This document shows positions 54,925 through 63,870 of a stretch of DNA of 64,000 bases, in pieces. The first letter of the stretch is position 1. Each line of letters begins with the position of its first letter. The notes under the pieces are model-generated. The model did not search any database. It was not told where the DNA came from and worked only from the letters and a program-made list of their open reading frames with translations. Both the position numbers and the translations under genes were made by a program. The stretch spans positions 372,001 through 436,000 of the forward strand of contig NZ_CP062159.1 in the NCBI RefSeq assembly GCF_014844035.1. The letters are read 5' to 3'. The DNA is from Flavobacterium sp. MDT1-60 (GTDB lineage: Bacteria; Bacteroidota; Bacteroidia; Flavobacteriales; Flavobacteriaceae).

Positions 54925-54963
54925 TTTTTAAATGAACTTATATAACTTATATGGTGGAAAAAT
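54925..54963. repeat. Right arm of the inverted repeat around the GxxExxY gene
   Basis: Reverse complement begins ATTTTTCCACCATATAAG and continues TTATATAAG; it matches 54291-54317 with one extra base and two changes. It also resembles, in direct orientation, 54380-54417. It ends 9 bases before the DUF59 start. Confidence 0.72.
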
Positions 54964-54972
54964 AGAAAAAAA

Positions 54973-55296
54973 ATGGAACAAGAAATTGACACAAACGAAT
55001 TAGGAGAATCAATTGTAAAAGTTTTAAAAAGCATTTACGATCCGGAGATCCCTGTAGATATTTATGAATTAGGATTGATTTACGATGTAATGGTTAACAC
55101 AGATTACGAAGTAAAAATCTTAATGACATTAACCTCTCCAAACTGCCCCGTTGCGGAAAGTTTACCAAGAGAAGTTGAAGAGAAAGTAAAAACCATCGAG
55201 AACATCAAAGATGTTGATGTTGAGATTACTTTCGATCCGCCCTGGAGCAAAGATTTAATGAGCGAAGAAGCAAAATTAGAATTAGGAATGCTTTAA
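54973..55296 (+). CDS. DUF59 (MIP18/SufT-like) Fe-S assembly protein
   Basis: This 107-aa protein has the DUF59 pattern: LKSIYDPEIPVDIYELGLIY, then LMTLTSPNCPVAESLP with the conserved Cys (C58), and VEITFDPPWSKDLMSEEAKLELG. Members help mature Fe-S proteins (MIP18, SufT, PaaD types). Its place after sufE agrees with a SufT-like role. It is bounded on the left by the GxxExxY unit and on the right by an ORF-less hairpin of AAAGTC words. Confidence 0.88.
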   Translation: MEQEIDTNELGESIVKVLKSIYDPEIPVDIYELGLIYDVMVNTDYEVKILMTLTSPNCPVAESLPREVEEKVKTIENIKDVDVEITFDPPWSKDLMSEEAKLELGML

Positions 55297-55300
55297 AATT

Positions 55301-55374
55301 AGTCATAAAGTCAAAAGTCATAAAGTCTGCAAGTAAAGACTTTATGACTTTTGACTTTCGACCTTAAGACTTCA
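55301..55374. repeat. ORF-less AAAGTC-word hairpin
   Basis: A perfect 21-bp stem (55307-55327 with 55338-55358) and a 10-base loop; the outer part continues with CGACCTTAAGACT. It is built of the same words as the arms flanking the four-helix-bundle gene. It ends 3 bases before the DUF2480 start. Confidence 0.85.
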
Positions 55375-55377
55375 TTT

Positions 55378-55887
55378 ATGGAAGAAATCATCAATAAAGT
55401 TGCCAACAGCGCCTTAGAAGTATTTGATTTGGAAGATTATTATCCAAAGGGAATGCGTGTGCAAATTGACATTTCGCAATGGCTTTTAGAAGGTTTTTTA
55501 TTGAAAGAAAAAGACTTTAGAGAGCACTTAAAAAATCACGATTGGTCACAATACCAAGATCAATATGTAGCTATAAATTGCAGCACAGATGCCATTGTTC
55601 CGGCTTGGTCTTCGATTTTAGTAGCCGTTCATTTGGCGCCTTATGCCAGGAAAGTAGTCAACGGAACTATTGAAGATTTAGATGCAAGTTTATACGAAGA
55701 GCTTTTAAGCAAGCTTGACTATTCAATCTACAAAAACAAACCTGTTATTGTAAAAGGCTGTTCGAGAAAACCTGTACCAATGCGTGCGTATATTTTAGCA
55801 ACAACATATCTGCAACCTTTTGCCAGAAGTATTATGTACGGAGAGGCTTGTTCTGCAGTTCCTTTATACAAAGAAACTAAGAAATAA
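55378..55887 (+). CDS. DUF2480 family protein
   Basis: This 169-aa cytoplasmic protein fits DUF2480, common in Bacteroidota suf operons: ALEVFDLEDYYPKGMRVQIDIS, then FREHLKNHDWSQYQDQYVAI and KGCSRKPVPMRAYILATTYL. The function is unknown; Cys residues in INCSTD, KGCSRK and GEACSAV could bind a metal (inference). I start at 55378, directly after the repeat, since the longer frame would be coded by the hairpin. Last gene of the suf locus. Confidence 0.82.
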   Translation: MEEIINKVANSALEVFDLEDYYPKGMRVQIDISQWLLEGFLLKEKDFREHLKNHDWSQYQDQYVAINCSTDAIVPAWSSILVAVHLAPYARKVVNGTIEDLDASLYEELLSKLDYSIYKNKPVIVKGCSRKPVPMRAYILATTYLQPFARSIMYGEACSAVPLYKETKK

Positions 55888-55933
55888 CTTTCTTTTACGA
55901 TCAATTAATACCGAACCTTTTAACGGTTTTTAG

Positions 55934-55941
55934 TATATTTG
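55934..55941 (+). promoter_or_regulatory. -7 box of the DUF3078 gene
   Basis: TATATTTG matches TAnnTTTG 25 bases before the start codon; no TTG at the right spacing. Confidence 0.55.
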
Positions 55942-55966
55942 TTAATACACTTCTAAACTAAAGACT

Positions 55967-56917
55967 ATGAGAAAGCTAACGTTATTACTTTTCATTTTAG
56001 TAAACTTTACTTTTGTACAAGCCCAAAATTCCGAAAAAGAATTAATTCAGAATACTGAAAAAGCAGTAAAAAAAATTAACGATACTATTGAAGGAGAAGG
56101 TTGGAAGACAAAAGGAACTGTTTCACTTTTACTAAATCAATCGAGCTTTAACAACTGGATTTCGGGAGGTGAAGACAGCTTTTCAGGAACCTTGGGAATC
56201 AATTACGATTTCAATTACAAAAAAGACGACATAACATGGGACAATAAAATCCTCGCTTCCTATGGCCTTTTACAAACCAAAAATGATGACTTCACAAAAA
56301 AAACAGATGACCGTTTAGAATTCAATTCCATTGTCGGGAAAAAAGCTTTTGGACAATGGTATTACTCTTATTTTCTAAATTTTAGAACTCAGTTTTCAAC
56401 AGGTTACATTTATGGTCAGGATCCTAACGGGAAAGAAATTAGAACCGAAAGCACCAAATTTATGTCTCCGGGTTATCTAACCACTGGTCCCGGAATTTAC
56501 TGGACAAAAGATGCTAATCTAAAAATCAACTTTGCACCGCTTACTTCAAAATTCACTTTTGTAGACAATGCTTATACTACTGGAATAAATCAGCTAACGG
56601 GCTTGCCTTATGTAGATGGAGAGTATTTTGGCGTTGATGAGGGTAAAAGTATACGTTATGAATTAGGTTTCTATGCTTCAGTATATTACAAACTCGCGAT
56701 TATGACCAACGTAACGGCCGAAAACACTTTGAATTTATATTCTAATTATTTAGAAGATCCTCAAAATGTTGATATCGATTACTCACTAAATATTATCATG
56801 AAAGTGAACAAATTTCTGTCGGCTAATTTATCCTTTCAGGCAATTTATGACGACAATGCCTATCAGGGTCTTCAAACCAGAGAAGTATTTGGTTTAGGAC
56901 TTAATTTCGGATTTTAA
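55967..56917 (+). CDS. DUF3078 family outer-membrane-like protein
   Basis: This 316-aa protein has a signal peptide (~1-19, FVQAQ) and a predominantly beta, aromatic-rich mature part: SLLLNQSSFNNWISGGEDSF, TWDNKILASYGLLQTK and FNFRTQF-like strands, ending in a Phe (GLNFGF). This is the DUF3078 pattern and suggests a small outer-membrane beta-barrel. Function unknown. It has its own -7 box after the suf locus and is convergent with hflX across a long hairpin. Confidence 0.82.
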   Translation: MRKLTLLLFILVNFTFVQAQNSEKELIQNTEKAVKKINDTIEGEGWKTKGTVSLLLNQSSFNNWISGGEDSFSGTLGINYDFNYKKDDITWDNKILASYGLLQTKNDDFTKKTDDRLEFNSIVGKKAFGQWYYSYFLNFRTQFSTGYIYGQDPNGKEIRTESTKFMSPGYLTTGPGIYWTKDANLKINFAPLTSKFTFVDNAYTTGINQLTGLPYVDGEYFGVDEGKSIRYELGFYASVYYKLAIMTNVTAENTLNLYSNYLEDPQNVDIDYSLNIIMKVNKFLSANLSFQAIYDDNAYQGLQTREVFGLGLNFGF

Positions 56918-56935
56918 TCTGTAGTTTATTTTTTA

Positions 56936-57060
56936 CCGCAAAGAGGGCAAAGTTTTTTGCAAATCTTTTATAAATACAAAGTTCGCAAAGCTTAATGTTA
57001 ATTTAGCTTTGCGAACTTTATATTTTGCTATACTTTAAAATCTTTGCGCTCTTTGCGATA
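56936..57060. repeat. Nested GCAAAG-word hairpin
   Basis: The inner 15-bp stem (56978-56992 with 57005-57019, AAAGTTCGCAAAGCT) is perfect; outer GCAAAGAG and CTCTTTGC words also pair. It fills the space between the convergent DUF3078 and hflX genes. Confidence 0.8.
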
Positions 57061-57066
57061 AAATCC

Positions 57067-58296
57067 TTATTCTTCTTCTTTTTCGATTGCATCTTTATAA
57101 TCCGGATACAAAAACTTATTATAAGGAAATCTCGTAATATGAATCTGGCGAACTGCTTCGTAAACTCTTTCTCTGAATTCCTCAAAATTTTCTTTATTGG
57201 TAGCCGAAATAAACAATGCATTTTCTTCTCCCAAACGATGCATCCAGGTTGCTTTCCATTCGTCAAGCGTATAATGTCTTGGCGTTTTCTCGGTCATTAA
57301 ATCATCTTCATCAATCGTCAGGTGTTTATAGGCATCAATTTTATTAAAAACCATAATAACTGGTTTTTCATGCGCTTTAATATCCTGCAAAGTCTGATTT
57401 ACAGATGCAATATGATCTTCAAAATCAGGATGCGAAATATCTACAATATGCAATAATAAATCGGCTTCACGAACCTCATCCAATGTACTTTTAAAAGAAT
57501 CTACCAATTGTGTTGGTAATTTTCTAATAAAACCTACTGTGTCAGAAAGTAAAAATGGTAAGTTTTTAATCACCACTTTTCTAACCGTTGTATCCAGGGT
57601 TGCGAATAATTTATTCTCAACAAAAACATCACTTTTTCCAACCGCATTCATCAAAGTTGATTTTCCAACGTTGGTGTAACCAACAAGAGCTACACGCACC
57701 ATCGCACCACGATTACTACGCTGAACACCCATTTGTTTATCGATCGTTTTGATTTTTTCTTTCAGTAACGAAATTCGGTCACGAACTATACGTCTATCCG
57801 TTTCGATCTCCGTTTCTCCAGGTCCACGCATACCAATACCTCCTTTTTGACGCTCAAGGTGTGTCCATAAACCAGAAAGCCTTGGCAATAGATAGATACA
57901 TTGTGCCAACTCAACCTGTGTTCTTGCATAAGAACTTTCTGCTCTTTGCGCAAAAATATCCAGAATTAAATTGGTCCTGTCTAAGATTTTACAATCTATA
58001 ATTTTAGAGATATTTTTTTGTTGTGAAGGCGACAATTCATCATCAAAAATTAAAGTTGATATGTCGTTTTCTCTTACAAAAAGATTGATTTCTTCAATTT
58101 TACCCGTACCCATAAAAGTCTTTGGATTCGGGCGTTCCATTTTTTGCGAAAAACGCTTGATAACTTCACCACCGGCGGTATAAGTTAAAAACTCTAATTC
58201 GTCAAGATATTCGTTAAGTTTTTCCTCACTTTGATTTTGAGTCACAATACCAACAATGGCTGTTCTCTCAAAATTTATAACTTCTTTTTCTAACAT
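57067..58296 (-). CDS. hflX: GTPase HflX
   Basis: This 409-aa ribosome-associated GTPase has the N-terminal HflX domain (KTFMGTGKIEEI, FDDELSPSQQKNI) and the RGPGETEIETDRR linker. The G domain starts at GYTNVGKST (~205), followed by DTVGFIRKLP (G3) and NKID (G4). HflX splits stalled or idle 70S ribosomes, for instance after heat stress. Length and domain order are standard. It is a single gene, ending at the GCAAAG hairpin. Confidence 0.95.
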   Translation of the reverse strand: MLEKEVINFERTAIVGIVTQNQSEEKLNEYLDELEFLTYTAGGEVIKRFSQKMERPNPKTFMGTGKIEEINLFVRENDISTLIFDDELSPSQQKNISKIIDCKILDRTNLILDIFAQRAESSYARTQVELAQCIYLLPRLSGLWTHLERQKGGIGMRGPGETEIETDRRIVRDRISLLKEKIKTIDKQMGVQRSNRGAMVRVALVGYTNVGKSTLMNAVGKSDVFVENKLFATLDTTVRKVVIKNLPFLLSDTVGFIRKLPTQLVDSFKSTLDEVREADLLLHIVDISHPDFEDHIASVNQTLQDIKAHEKPVIMVFNKIDAYKHLTIDEDDLMTEKTPRHYTLDEWKATWMHRLGEENALFISATNKENFEEFRERVYEAVRQIHITRFPYNKFLYPDYKDAIEKEEE

Positions 58297-58396
58297 AGCT
58301 TTGAATAAGGTGCAAATTTAATGATTTGTAGGACACTAACCCTTATAGAATTCTGTTTTTAAGTTCTATTTAAGAATTTTACCATTCTAAAAAACA

Positions 58397-58429
58397 AAAC
58401 CATTTAGAAAATGAATTTCTAAATGGTTT
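58397..58429 (-). terminator. Terminator of the YD-like secreted protein gene
   Basis: A perfect 14-bp stem (58397-58410 with 58416-58429); on the minus strand it is followed by TTGTTTTTT. Confidence 0.8.
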
Positions 58430-58452
58430 AAAGAAAACTGAAAATACAGTCT

Positions 58453-59319
58453 TTATTCGTATATAAATGTTTTTTCCGTTTTTACAATTCCGTTCTCTTC
58501 AATTTGAGTACAGAAAATTGGGAAATTCAATTTGTTGTATTTATACTTTCTGCTTACAGCAACCAAAGCCGTCGATGATGGACTAAAATTCACTTCGTTA
58601 TTATAGGATATTGCTTCAAAACTAAATTCATCTTCGTGATACGAAATCATTGGTACAATTACTTTATAATTATCACCAAACAAGCTCTGAACAATAAGTT
58701 GATCTACCGATTTTTTATCATCAAAAGTGTATGTTTTAGAGATTTTATCTCCCACCAAACCTTTGTGTTTTACGACATTATCATTCGTATAAACATATTC
58801 GATTTTACCAATAATCTGCTTGTTTTTATCACGTGAAGTACGTCTTACAATAATACCATTTTCAACAATATATTCAATATCATCAACTAAGTTCTGGTGA
58901 TTGGTACTCTTTTTTGTAGTTACTTTTATTCTTGCTCCTTCATACCCAAAAGTCACCACTTTTGTAATATAATCTGGACCTTCCTGGTATTTTTTTACAA
59001 ATTTTGTAATATTATTGTCTGCATCATAAGTGTAATTCACTACTTCTTTCCAGTCGCTTCCCACTTTATCTTTTACGGTCATGTCCAGCAATCCGGCTTT
59101 ATTGTAAAAAAAATGTTGTATAACGTCTGAAGTAGTAATAGTTTGTATTTTTCCTTCTTTAAATACAAAGTTTTTATTGATAATCTCACCATCTGTAGAG
59201 TTCTGATAGTTTGTTTTTACAATATTGATTTGCTTTAAACGAACAGGAGCAGTGTCGTCCTGGCTATGCACTAAGCATGGAAGTACCATCATCAGGATGG
59301 CGATAAAGTAGGTTTTCAT
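58453..59319 (-). CDS. Secreted protein with YD/RHS-like strands, unknown function
   Basis: This 288-aa exported protein has a signal peptide (MKTYFIAILMMVLPCLVHSQ). The mature part has repeated short beta-hairpin motifs such as VVNYTYDADNNITKFV, FGYEGARIKVT and KIEYVYTNDNVVKH, which look like YD (Tyr-Asp) repeats. No C-terminal toxin or sorting domain. I begin at 59319 because it gives a clean signal peptide; the longer frame puts 23 polar residues before it. Single gene with its own terminator. Confidence 0.65.
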   Translation of the reverse strand: MKTYFIAILMMVLPCLVHSQDDTAPVRLKQINIVKTNYQNSTDGEIINKNFVFKEGKIQTITTSDVIQHFFYNKAGLLDMTVKDKVGSDWKEVVNYTYDADNNITKFVKKYQEGPDYITKVVTFGYEGARIKVTTKKSTNHQNLVDDIEYIVENGIIVRRTSRDKNKQIIGKIEYVYTNDNVVKHKGLVGDKISKTYTFDDKKSVDQLIVQSLFGDNYKVIVPMISYHEDEFSFEAISYNNEVNFSPSSTALVAVSRKYKYNKLNFPIFCTQIEENGIVKTEKTFIYE

Positions 59320-59455
59320 AATTTTAAGTATCAATTTGGGATGACCAAAATACAAAATTCCATCAGATTTTAATAGTTTAAATCTCAAAAAAAATACACT
59401 ATTAAATTATCACCCAAAAAATCAACACTTTAAATTCATTTTAAAAATACATAAA

Positions 59456-60805
59456 CTACTTTTCACCAAAGATTTTAATATCATCAACCATGAAAGCACC
59501 ATTTAGGGTTTTGTCTTTCCCGGATCCAATATATTTAAATGCAATATGAATATTTCCTGAATAAGCAGATAAATCAATTGCTCCGGAACTCATAAAAGCA
59601 CGGGGTGGCGTTGACAAAGAAGGAAGTTTCGCTTCTAATTTTGTCCATTTAGCCTTCGTGACATTCGAGCCATCGAAATTGGTAGAAACATAAACTTCCA
59701 ACGCATTTAATGGAGAATCCATTTTCAAATCATGTTGTGCACTTCTAAAAGACAATACTGCATTTTTATAACCTGTCATATTAATTTTAGGAGAAACCAG
59801 CCACGCAATATTTTCAGCAGCTGTTGTACTTGTGGTATTAAACTCTGCGTAACCATTCCCGCCATACACCATACTTTTCCACAATTTTGTGGCCTTTTCT
59901 ACAATATTACTCCAGCCAGGTAAGGTAAAATTTACATTGTTCTTCACCGTTTGAAAATCTTCGGCAAAAAATGGAACATTTCTTTTTCCATTCATTACAA
60001 CATCTTCTTTTGACCGAATCACCATTTGATAATCAGAACCAAATTTTGTCAAAATACCACGAACCGTTCCGCTTCCTTCGGGCACTAAATGATCTGAAAA
60101 ACTAGCGTAACTACTTGTTCTGAAAATAATCTGATTTCCTGTTTTATCCCGCAAATTCCAATTTGTTGAACCTCCTATGTTATTCGTTTCTTCAAAATAA
60201 TGACGACCCAATGCTCCTTCTGTAAATTCTACATCGGTAAGTTCTATTAAAGTATTTAATTTACTATCATCTAATGCTTCTTCAATAGAAATCTTCTTAA
60301 CTAATAGGTTTTCATCAACAATCGTACAAGAAGCATTCAATACATTTTTATAATCATTCTGCGAAATTCGGCCAATAGTAGGATCTCCGGCATTACTCAC
60401 ATTCAGACTACCTATTCGCAGCCCGCCATAAAATAAATCTGTAAACTGATTTTTAAGTTTTACAAATACTTTATTTCCTACTCGATAATCAATGTAAGTG
60501 TTTGAAGCATCTACGGGAACACTAAAACCGATTGCGGGAATTCTTTCTTTTGCCAAAGTCTGAAACGAAATGGTCTTAAAAAAATTCCCGTCTTCATCAC
60601 TTGATATTACATAGGCTTCTATAATATCATCATAGACATATTGTTTTGCAACCGTACCTGCAAGATCATGCACTTTTTCGACTGTTTTATTGACTGTCAA
60701 ATCGGGTTGTGTACAGTCTAATTTTGGCGTTTCAACGTCATTATTACAGCCATAAATAAGTAATAATGCAAGTGTAAAAATTGAATTTAAAAATATCTTT
60801 TTCAT
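59456..60805 (-). CDS. DUF5689 lipoprotein with choice-of-anchor-type C-terminal domain
   Basis: This 449-aa protein has a lipoprotein signal (LLIYGC, Cys ~20) and an N-terminal DUF5689-like OB-fold region (~30-275: IIEAYVISSDEDGNFFKTISFQ, then DYRVGNKVFVKLKN and GILTKFGSDYQMVIRSKEDV). A C-terminal jelly-roll (~280-449; FFAEDFQTV, AWLVSPKINMTG, GAFMVDDIKI) resembles choice-of-anchor J. It follows the TonB-dependent receptor gene by 19 bases on the same strand, so it is probably the surface lipoprotein partner of that receptor, as SusD-like proteins are for SusC. Confidence 0.8.
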   Translation of the reverse strand: MKKIFLNSIFTLALLLIYGCNNDVETPKLDCTQPDLTVNKTVEKVHDLAGTVAKQYVYDDIIEAYVISSDEDGNFFKTISFQTLAKERIPAIGFSVPVDASNTYIDYRVGNKVFVKLKNQFTDLFYGGLRIGSLNVSNAGDPTIGRISQNDYKNVLNASCTIVDENLLVKKISIEEALDDSKLNTLIELTDVEFTEGALGRHYFEETNNIGGSTNWNLRDKTGNQIIFRTSSYASFSDHLVPEGSGTVRGILTKFGSDYQMVIRSKEDVVMNGKRNVPFFAEDFQTVKNNVNFTLPGWSNIVEKATKLWKSMVYGGNGYAEFNTTSTTAAENIAWLVSPKINMTGYKNAVLSFRSAQHDLKMDSPLNALEVYVSTNFDGSNVTKAKWTKLEAKLPSLSTPPRAFMSSGAIDLSAYSGNIHIAFKYIGSGKDKTLNGAFMVDDIKIFGEK

Positions 60806-60824
60806 AACAATTCTATTTTCAGAT

Positions 60825-63662
60825 TTATAAACCGATCGTAAAATTTACGAAGTATGTACGACCGTATCCGTAATAATATTTTGGTCCAAATGATGGTGTT
60901 CCACTGGAAACATCTTGGTTTAAGGCTCTAAAGTTGGCATTTCTCGCCTGCTCAAAACCGCCCGTTTTATATATGGAGTTCATAGCATTATTAACACTTG
61001 AAAAAAGTCCAACATATTTCCCGTGAACACGCCACGATTTTCCTCCTGAAATATTGAGCAATGTGATTGGATTAAATTTTTCTTGCTTTAATAATGCATC
61101 TCCACGTTCTTTTGTCGCTTCCGGAAAAGGAAAACCATTAGCCGGATTTATATAAAATTGTGCGGTTCTGGCAATCGGAGAAATATCAATATAACTTTCT
61201 CCGAGATAATTTATATTAGCACCTATCCACCAAAATTTTGGATCTCTATATTCGAGTCCCAACGAAAAAGCTTGTTGGGGCATTCCGGCTTGTTTGTAAT
61301 TTTTAATGTAAGCCTTGCCAAAATCAAAAGTGGTTTGTTTATCGGCTTTTACAGCATTTGCATCGTTAGTTATCAAAACATCAGGATTATTATTGTAGGT
61401 ATAATTACCATAAGCAACGGATAAAGTTGCTTTTAATGTTGATGTAATTTGATGCTCAAAACTCAATTCTACCCCAATATTTTTCTTGTCTAAATGTGTC
61501 AGGGTCTGACTCACAAAAGCATCTGTGGCATCGTAACCGGCTCCGTTATCAAAAATACCTTCAGCATAAAAAAAAGAAGTTTTTGTACCGTTTTTAATCA
61601 ATGTATAATACGCTGTTAAACGCATCTTTAATTTGGGCGAATGATAGACGTAATTGGCTTCGGTGCTTGAAATATTTTCACTTTCAATTCCATTTACAAT
61701 TGCATTATTTAAGCGTGAGTTTGAAAATGTATTTCGGAGCGAGGGCGCTCTGGTCAAATGTGATCCGTTAAAAAATAAAGATTGTTTTCCGGAAATTTTA
61801 TAGGTAAATCCGCCTTTGAAGCCAAAATTCTCAAAATTTACTTTTTGGCTTTTGCCGAGAGAAGTTGTTGGATAAATTCCGTTTTGATACAATCCTTCCC
61901 GCTGATAATTTGATACAGAATACGATTGAGCCAAAAAGAAATCAGTCTTTTTATAAGAGAATTTAAACTGTGTAAAAGCATCAGTTGTGTTAGCTAAAAA
62001 ATTATAATTGTAGCCATAAATGTCTCCTTCTTTTACTTTCCGATTTGGGTTTTGCAAATCAGATTGTGACTGATTTCCTTTATAAAACGGATCAATATCT
62101 TCGAAATATTCTCCTCCGAGTAGATCTAAAAGATATTGAAAATTATGTGATTTCAGGTTTCGAAAAGTCACACCGCCATCAAAAGAAATATTAGTTGTTA
62201 ACTGTGAATTCAAATTAGAACTTATTGCAAAAGTTATATCATCAGTTCTGTCTTCATATAAAACATAATGGCTTTGTGCTGGTTCATAATTTATAATGGT
62301 TTGATCTGAATTTGCAATTTGTTTTTGATTGGCAAGATACATGTCGGTCCAGTCTATTTGTGAATTCTCTAAAAATGAAGTTTTACTTTTTTCTGCATTT
62401 TCATAATCCGGAGTAAAAGCACCTGAAAATTCTCCTTTGTCTTTTGCGCAAAGCGAACTAAAATAACTCGGTAACTTTCTATAATAAGTCGGATCCGGAC
62501 TGTCTGCTTTTTGATAATCGATATTGCTATTTCCGACTTTCCCAAACTGATACATTATACTTGAATTGAGATTTGTTTTTTCATCAATTTTAAAATAATG
62601 ATTCAACATTAAAAGTGGCTCTTCAACCGTTTTTACTCTTGCATTTCGCTTTTCTCCATCCTGAAAACCCCAATAGGAATTGTATTTTTCGTTCGTTAAT
62701 TGAGTTACTTCATCTGTGTTTGCCGAATTTTTCCCTCTAGAACTTGGTGTATAAAAACCTGTAAAATTTAAAGATTGTTTAGCATTTAATTTCTTTTCTA
62801 CACTGACAAAAAAAGATTCTGCTTTGAAATTTGTTCCTTCAAAAAAACCTTCATCTGACCAGCGTTTTCCTGCTGAAATTGCATATGCCCAACCCATAGC
62901 ATTCATTCCTGAAGCGTATGTCCCAATTGCTCGCCAATTGTATGAAGTATTACTGCCGGAAAACGTAAGCTGCCCTCCTTTTCTATACATTGATGCTCTG
63001 GTGAATATTTGCTGAGTACCTAAAATTCCTCCAAAAGTATAATTAGAAGGTGCCGTCCCGACAGAGAATTCCTGATTGCGAAGTACATTATTCAAACCTC
63101 CCCAATTGTTCCATTGTGGTCTTCCGTCATAAAGTTTATTCATGACCATACCGTTGAGCATCATGGTTCCGTTTTCACTATCGAGACCACGAACCCTAAA
63201 TCGGGCCTGACCCCAATTGAAAGCCGAAGCCTGCATAAAAGCATCTTTTGAAGACTGCAAAAGCCCTGAAGTCATTTCAGATGAACTATTATCATCTGTT
63301 AGATCACTATCCAATAAAGTAATTAAAGCAGCTGGCGTTTCATCTGAGAAATTATCTTCCAGCTGTAGTATTCCGAGGTTAACTTTAAATCCCAAATTGG
63401 ATTCCAGTTTCAAAAGCAAATCTTTGTAACCCTGGCTGTGAATTAATAAAAGTTGTTCTCCTTTTATTTGAGAATGCAGTTCGAACCTTCCATCTGATGC
63501 TGTAAGTTGTGTTAAAGAAGAATTTTGAATAGAGACAACAACATTCTCTATAGGATTTTGTGTTTTAGCATCAATAACGAATCCAAAAAAAGTCGTTTCT
63601 TCTTGTGCGAAAATTGGAATAAAAGGCAGAAAAATAAAAAACAGCAGGTAACTTTTTCTCAT
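60825..63662 (-). CDS. TonB-dependent outer-membrane receptor
   Basis: This 945-aa receptor has a signal peptide (~1-20, IPIFAQ) and a carboxypeptidase-regulatory-like beta-sandwich (~22-100: FGFVIDAKTQNPIENVVVSIQ). A plug domain follows (~120-250, RFRVRGLDSENGTMMLNGM), then a 22-strand-type barrel to the end (YFVNFTIGL). I start at the ATG at 63662 rather than the TTG 3 codons upstream because it begins the signal peptide. The ligand is unknown; it shares an operon with the DUF5689 lipoprotein and is not a canonical SusC. Confidence 0.88.
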   Translation of the reverse strand: MRKSYLLFFIFLPFIPIFAQEETTFFGFVIDAKTQNPIENVVVSIQNSSLTQLTASDGRFELHSQIKGEQLLLIHSQGYKDLLLKLESNLGFKVNLGILQLEDNFSDETPAALITLLDSDLTDDNSSSEMTSGLLQSSKDAFMQASAFNWGQARFRVRGLDSENGTMMLNGMVMNKLYDGRPQWNNWGGLNNVLRNQEFSVGTAPSNYTFGGILGTQQIFTRASMYRKGGQLTFSGSNTSYNWRAIGTYASGMNAMGWAYAISAGKRWSDEGFFEGTNFKAESFFVSVEKKLNAKQSLNFTGFYTPSSRGKNSANTDEVTQLTNEKYNSYWGFQDGEKRNARVKTVEEPLLMLNHYFKIDEKTNLNSSIMYQFGKVGNSNIDYQKADSPDPTYYRKLPSYFSSLCAKDKGEFSGAFTPDYENAEKSKTSFLENSQIDWTDMYLANQKQIANSDQTIINYEPAQSHYVLYEDRTDDITFAISSNLNSQLTTNISFDGGVTFRNLKSHNFQYLLDLLGGEYFEDIDPFYKGNQSQSDLQNPNRKVKEGDIYGYNYNFLANTTDAFTQFKFSYKKTDFFLAQSYSVSNYQREGLYQNGIYPTTSLGKSQKVNFENFGFKGGFTYKISGKQSLFFNGSHLTRAPSLRNTFSNSRLNNAIVNGIESENISSTEANYVYHSPKLKMRLTAYYTLIKNGTKTSFFYAEGIFDNGAGYDATDAFVSQTLTHLDKKNIGVELSFEHQITSTLKATLSVAYGNYTYNNNPDVLITNDANAVKADKQTTFDFGKAYIKNYKQAGMPQQAFSLGLEYRDPKFWWIGANINYLGESYIDISPIARTAQFYINPANGFPFPEATKERGDALLKQEKFNPITLLNISGGKSWRVHGKYVGLFSSVNNAMNSIYKTGGFEQARNANFRALNQDVSSGTPSFGPKYYYGYGRTYFVNFTIGL

Positions 63663-63870
63663 AAAACACAATTTACTTTGAATACTAATTTTAAATTAAA
63701 ATGATTTGGGCTAACAAAACATTTCAATTCTGATTCAAAGGATAAAATGGTTTTTGGTCAATTTAAAACTCAGCGAGACAAAAGTTTTAAAATTCAAATA
63801 TAGACAAAAAAATTATACGAAAGTTATTTCTTACAAAATAATATGTGTTTGAAAAAGAGTACACAGCGTT
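63663..63870. other. Intergenic region before the TonB receptor gene
   Basis: About 210 AT-rich bases between two minus-strand genes. It should hold the TonB-receptor promoter; I find no strong TAnnTTTG match and no hairpin. Confidence 0.35.
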
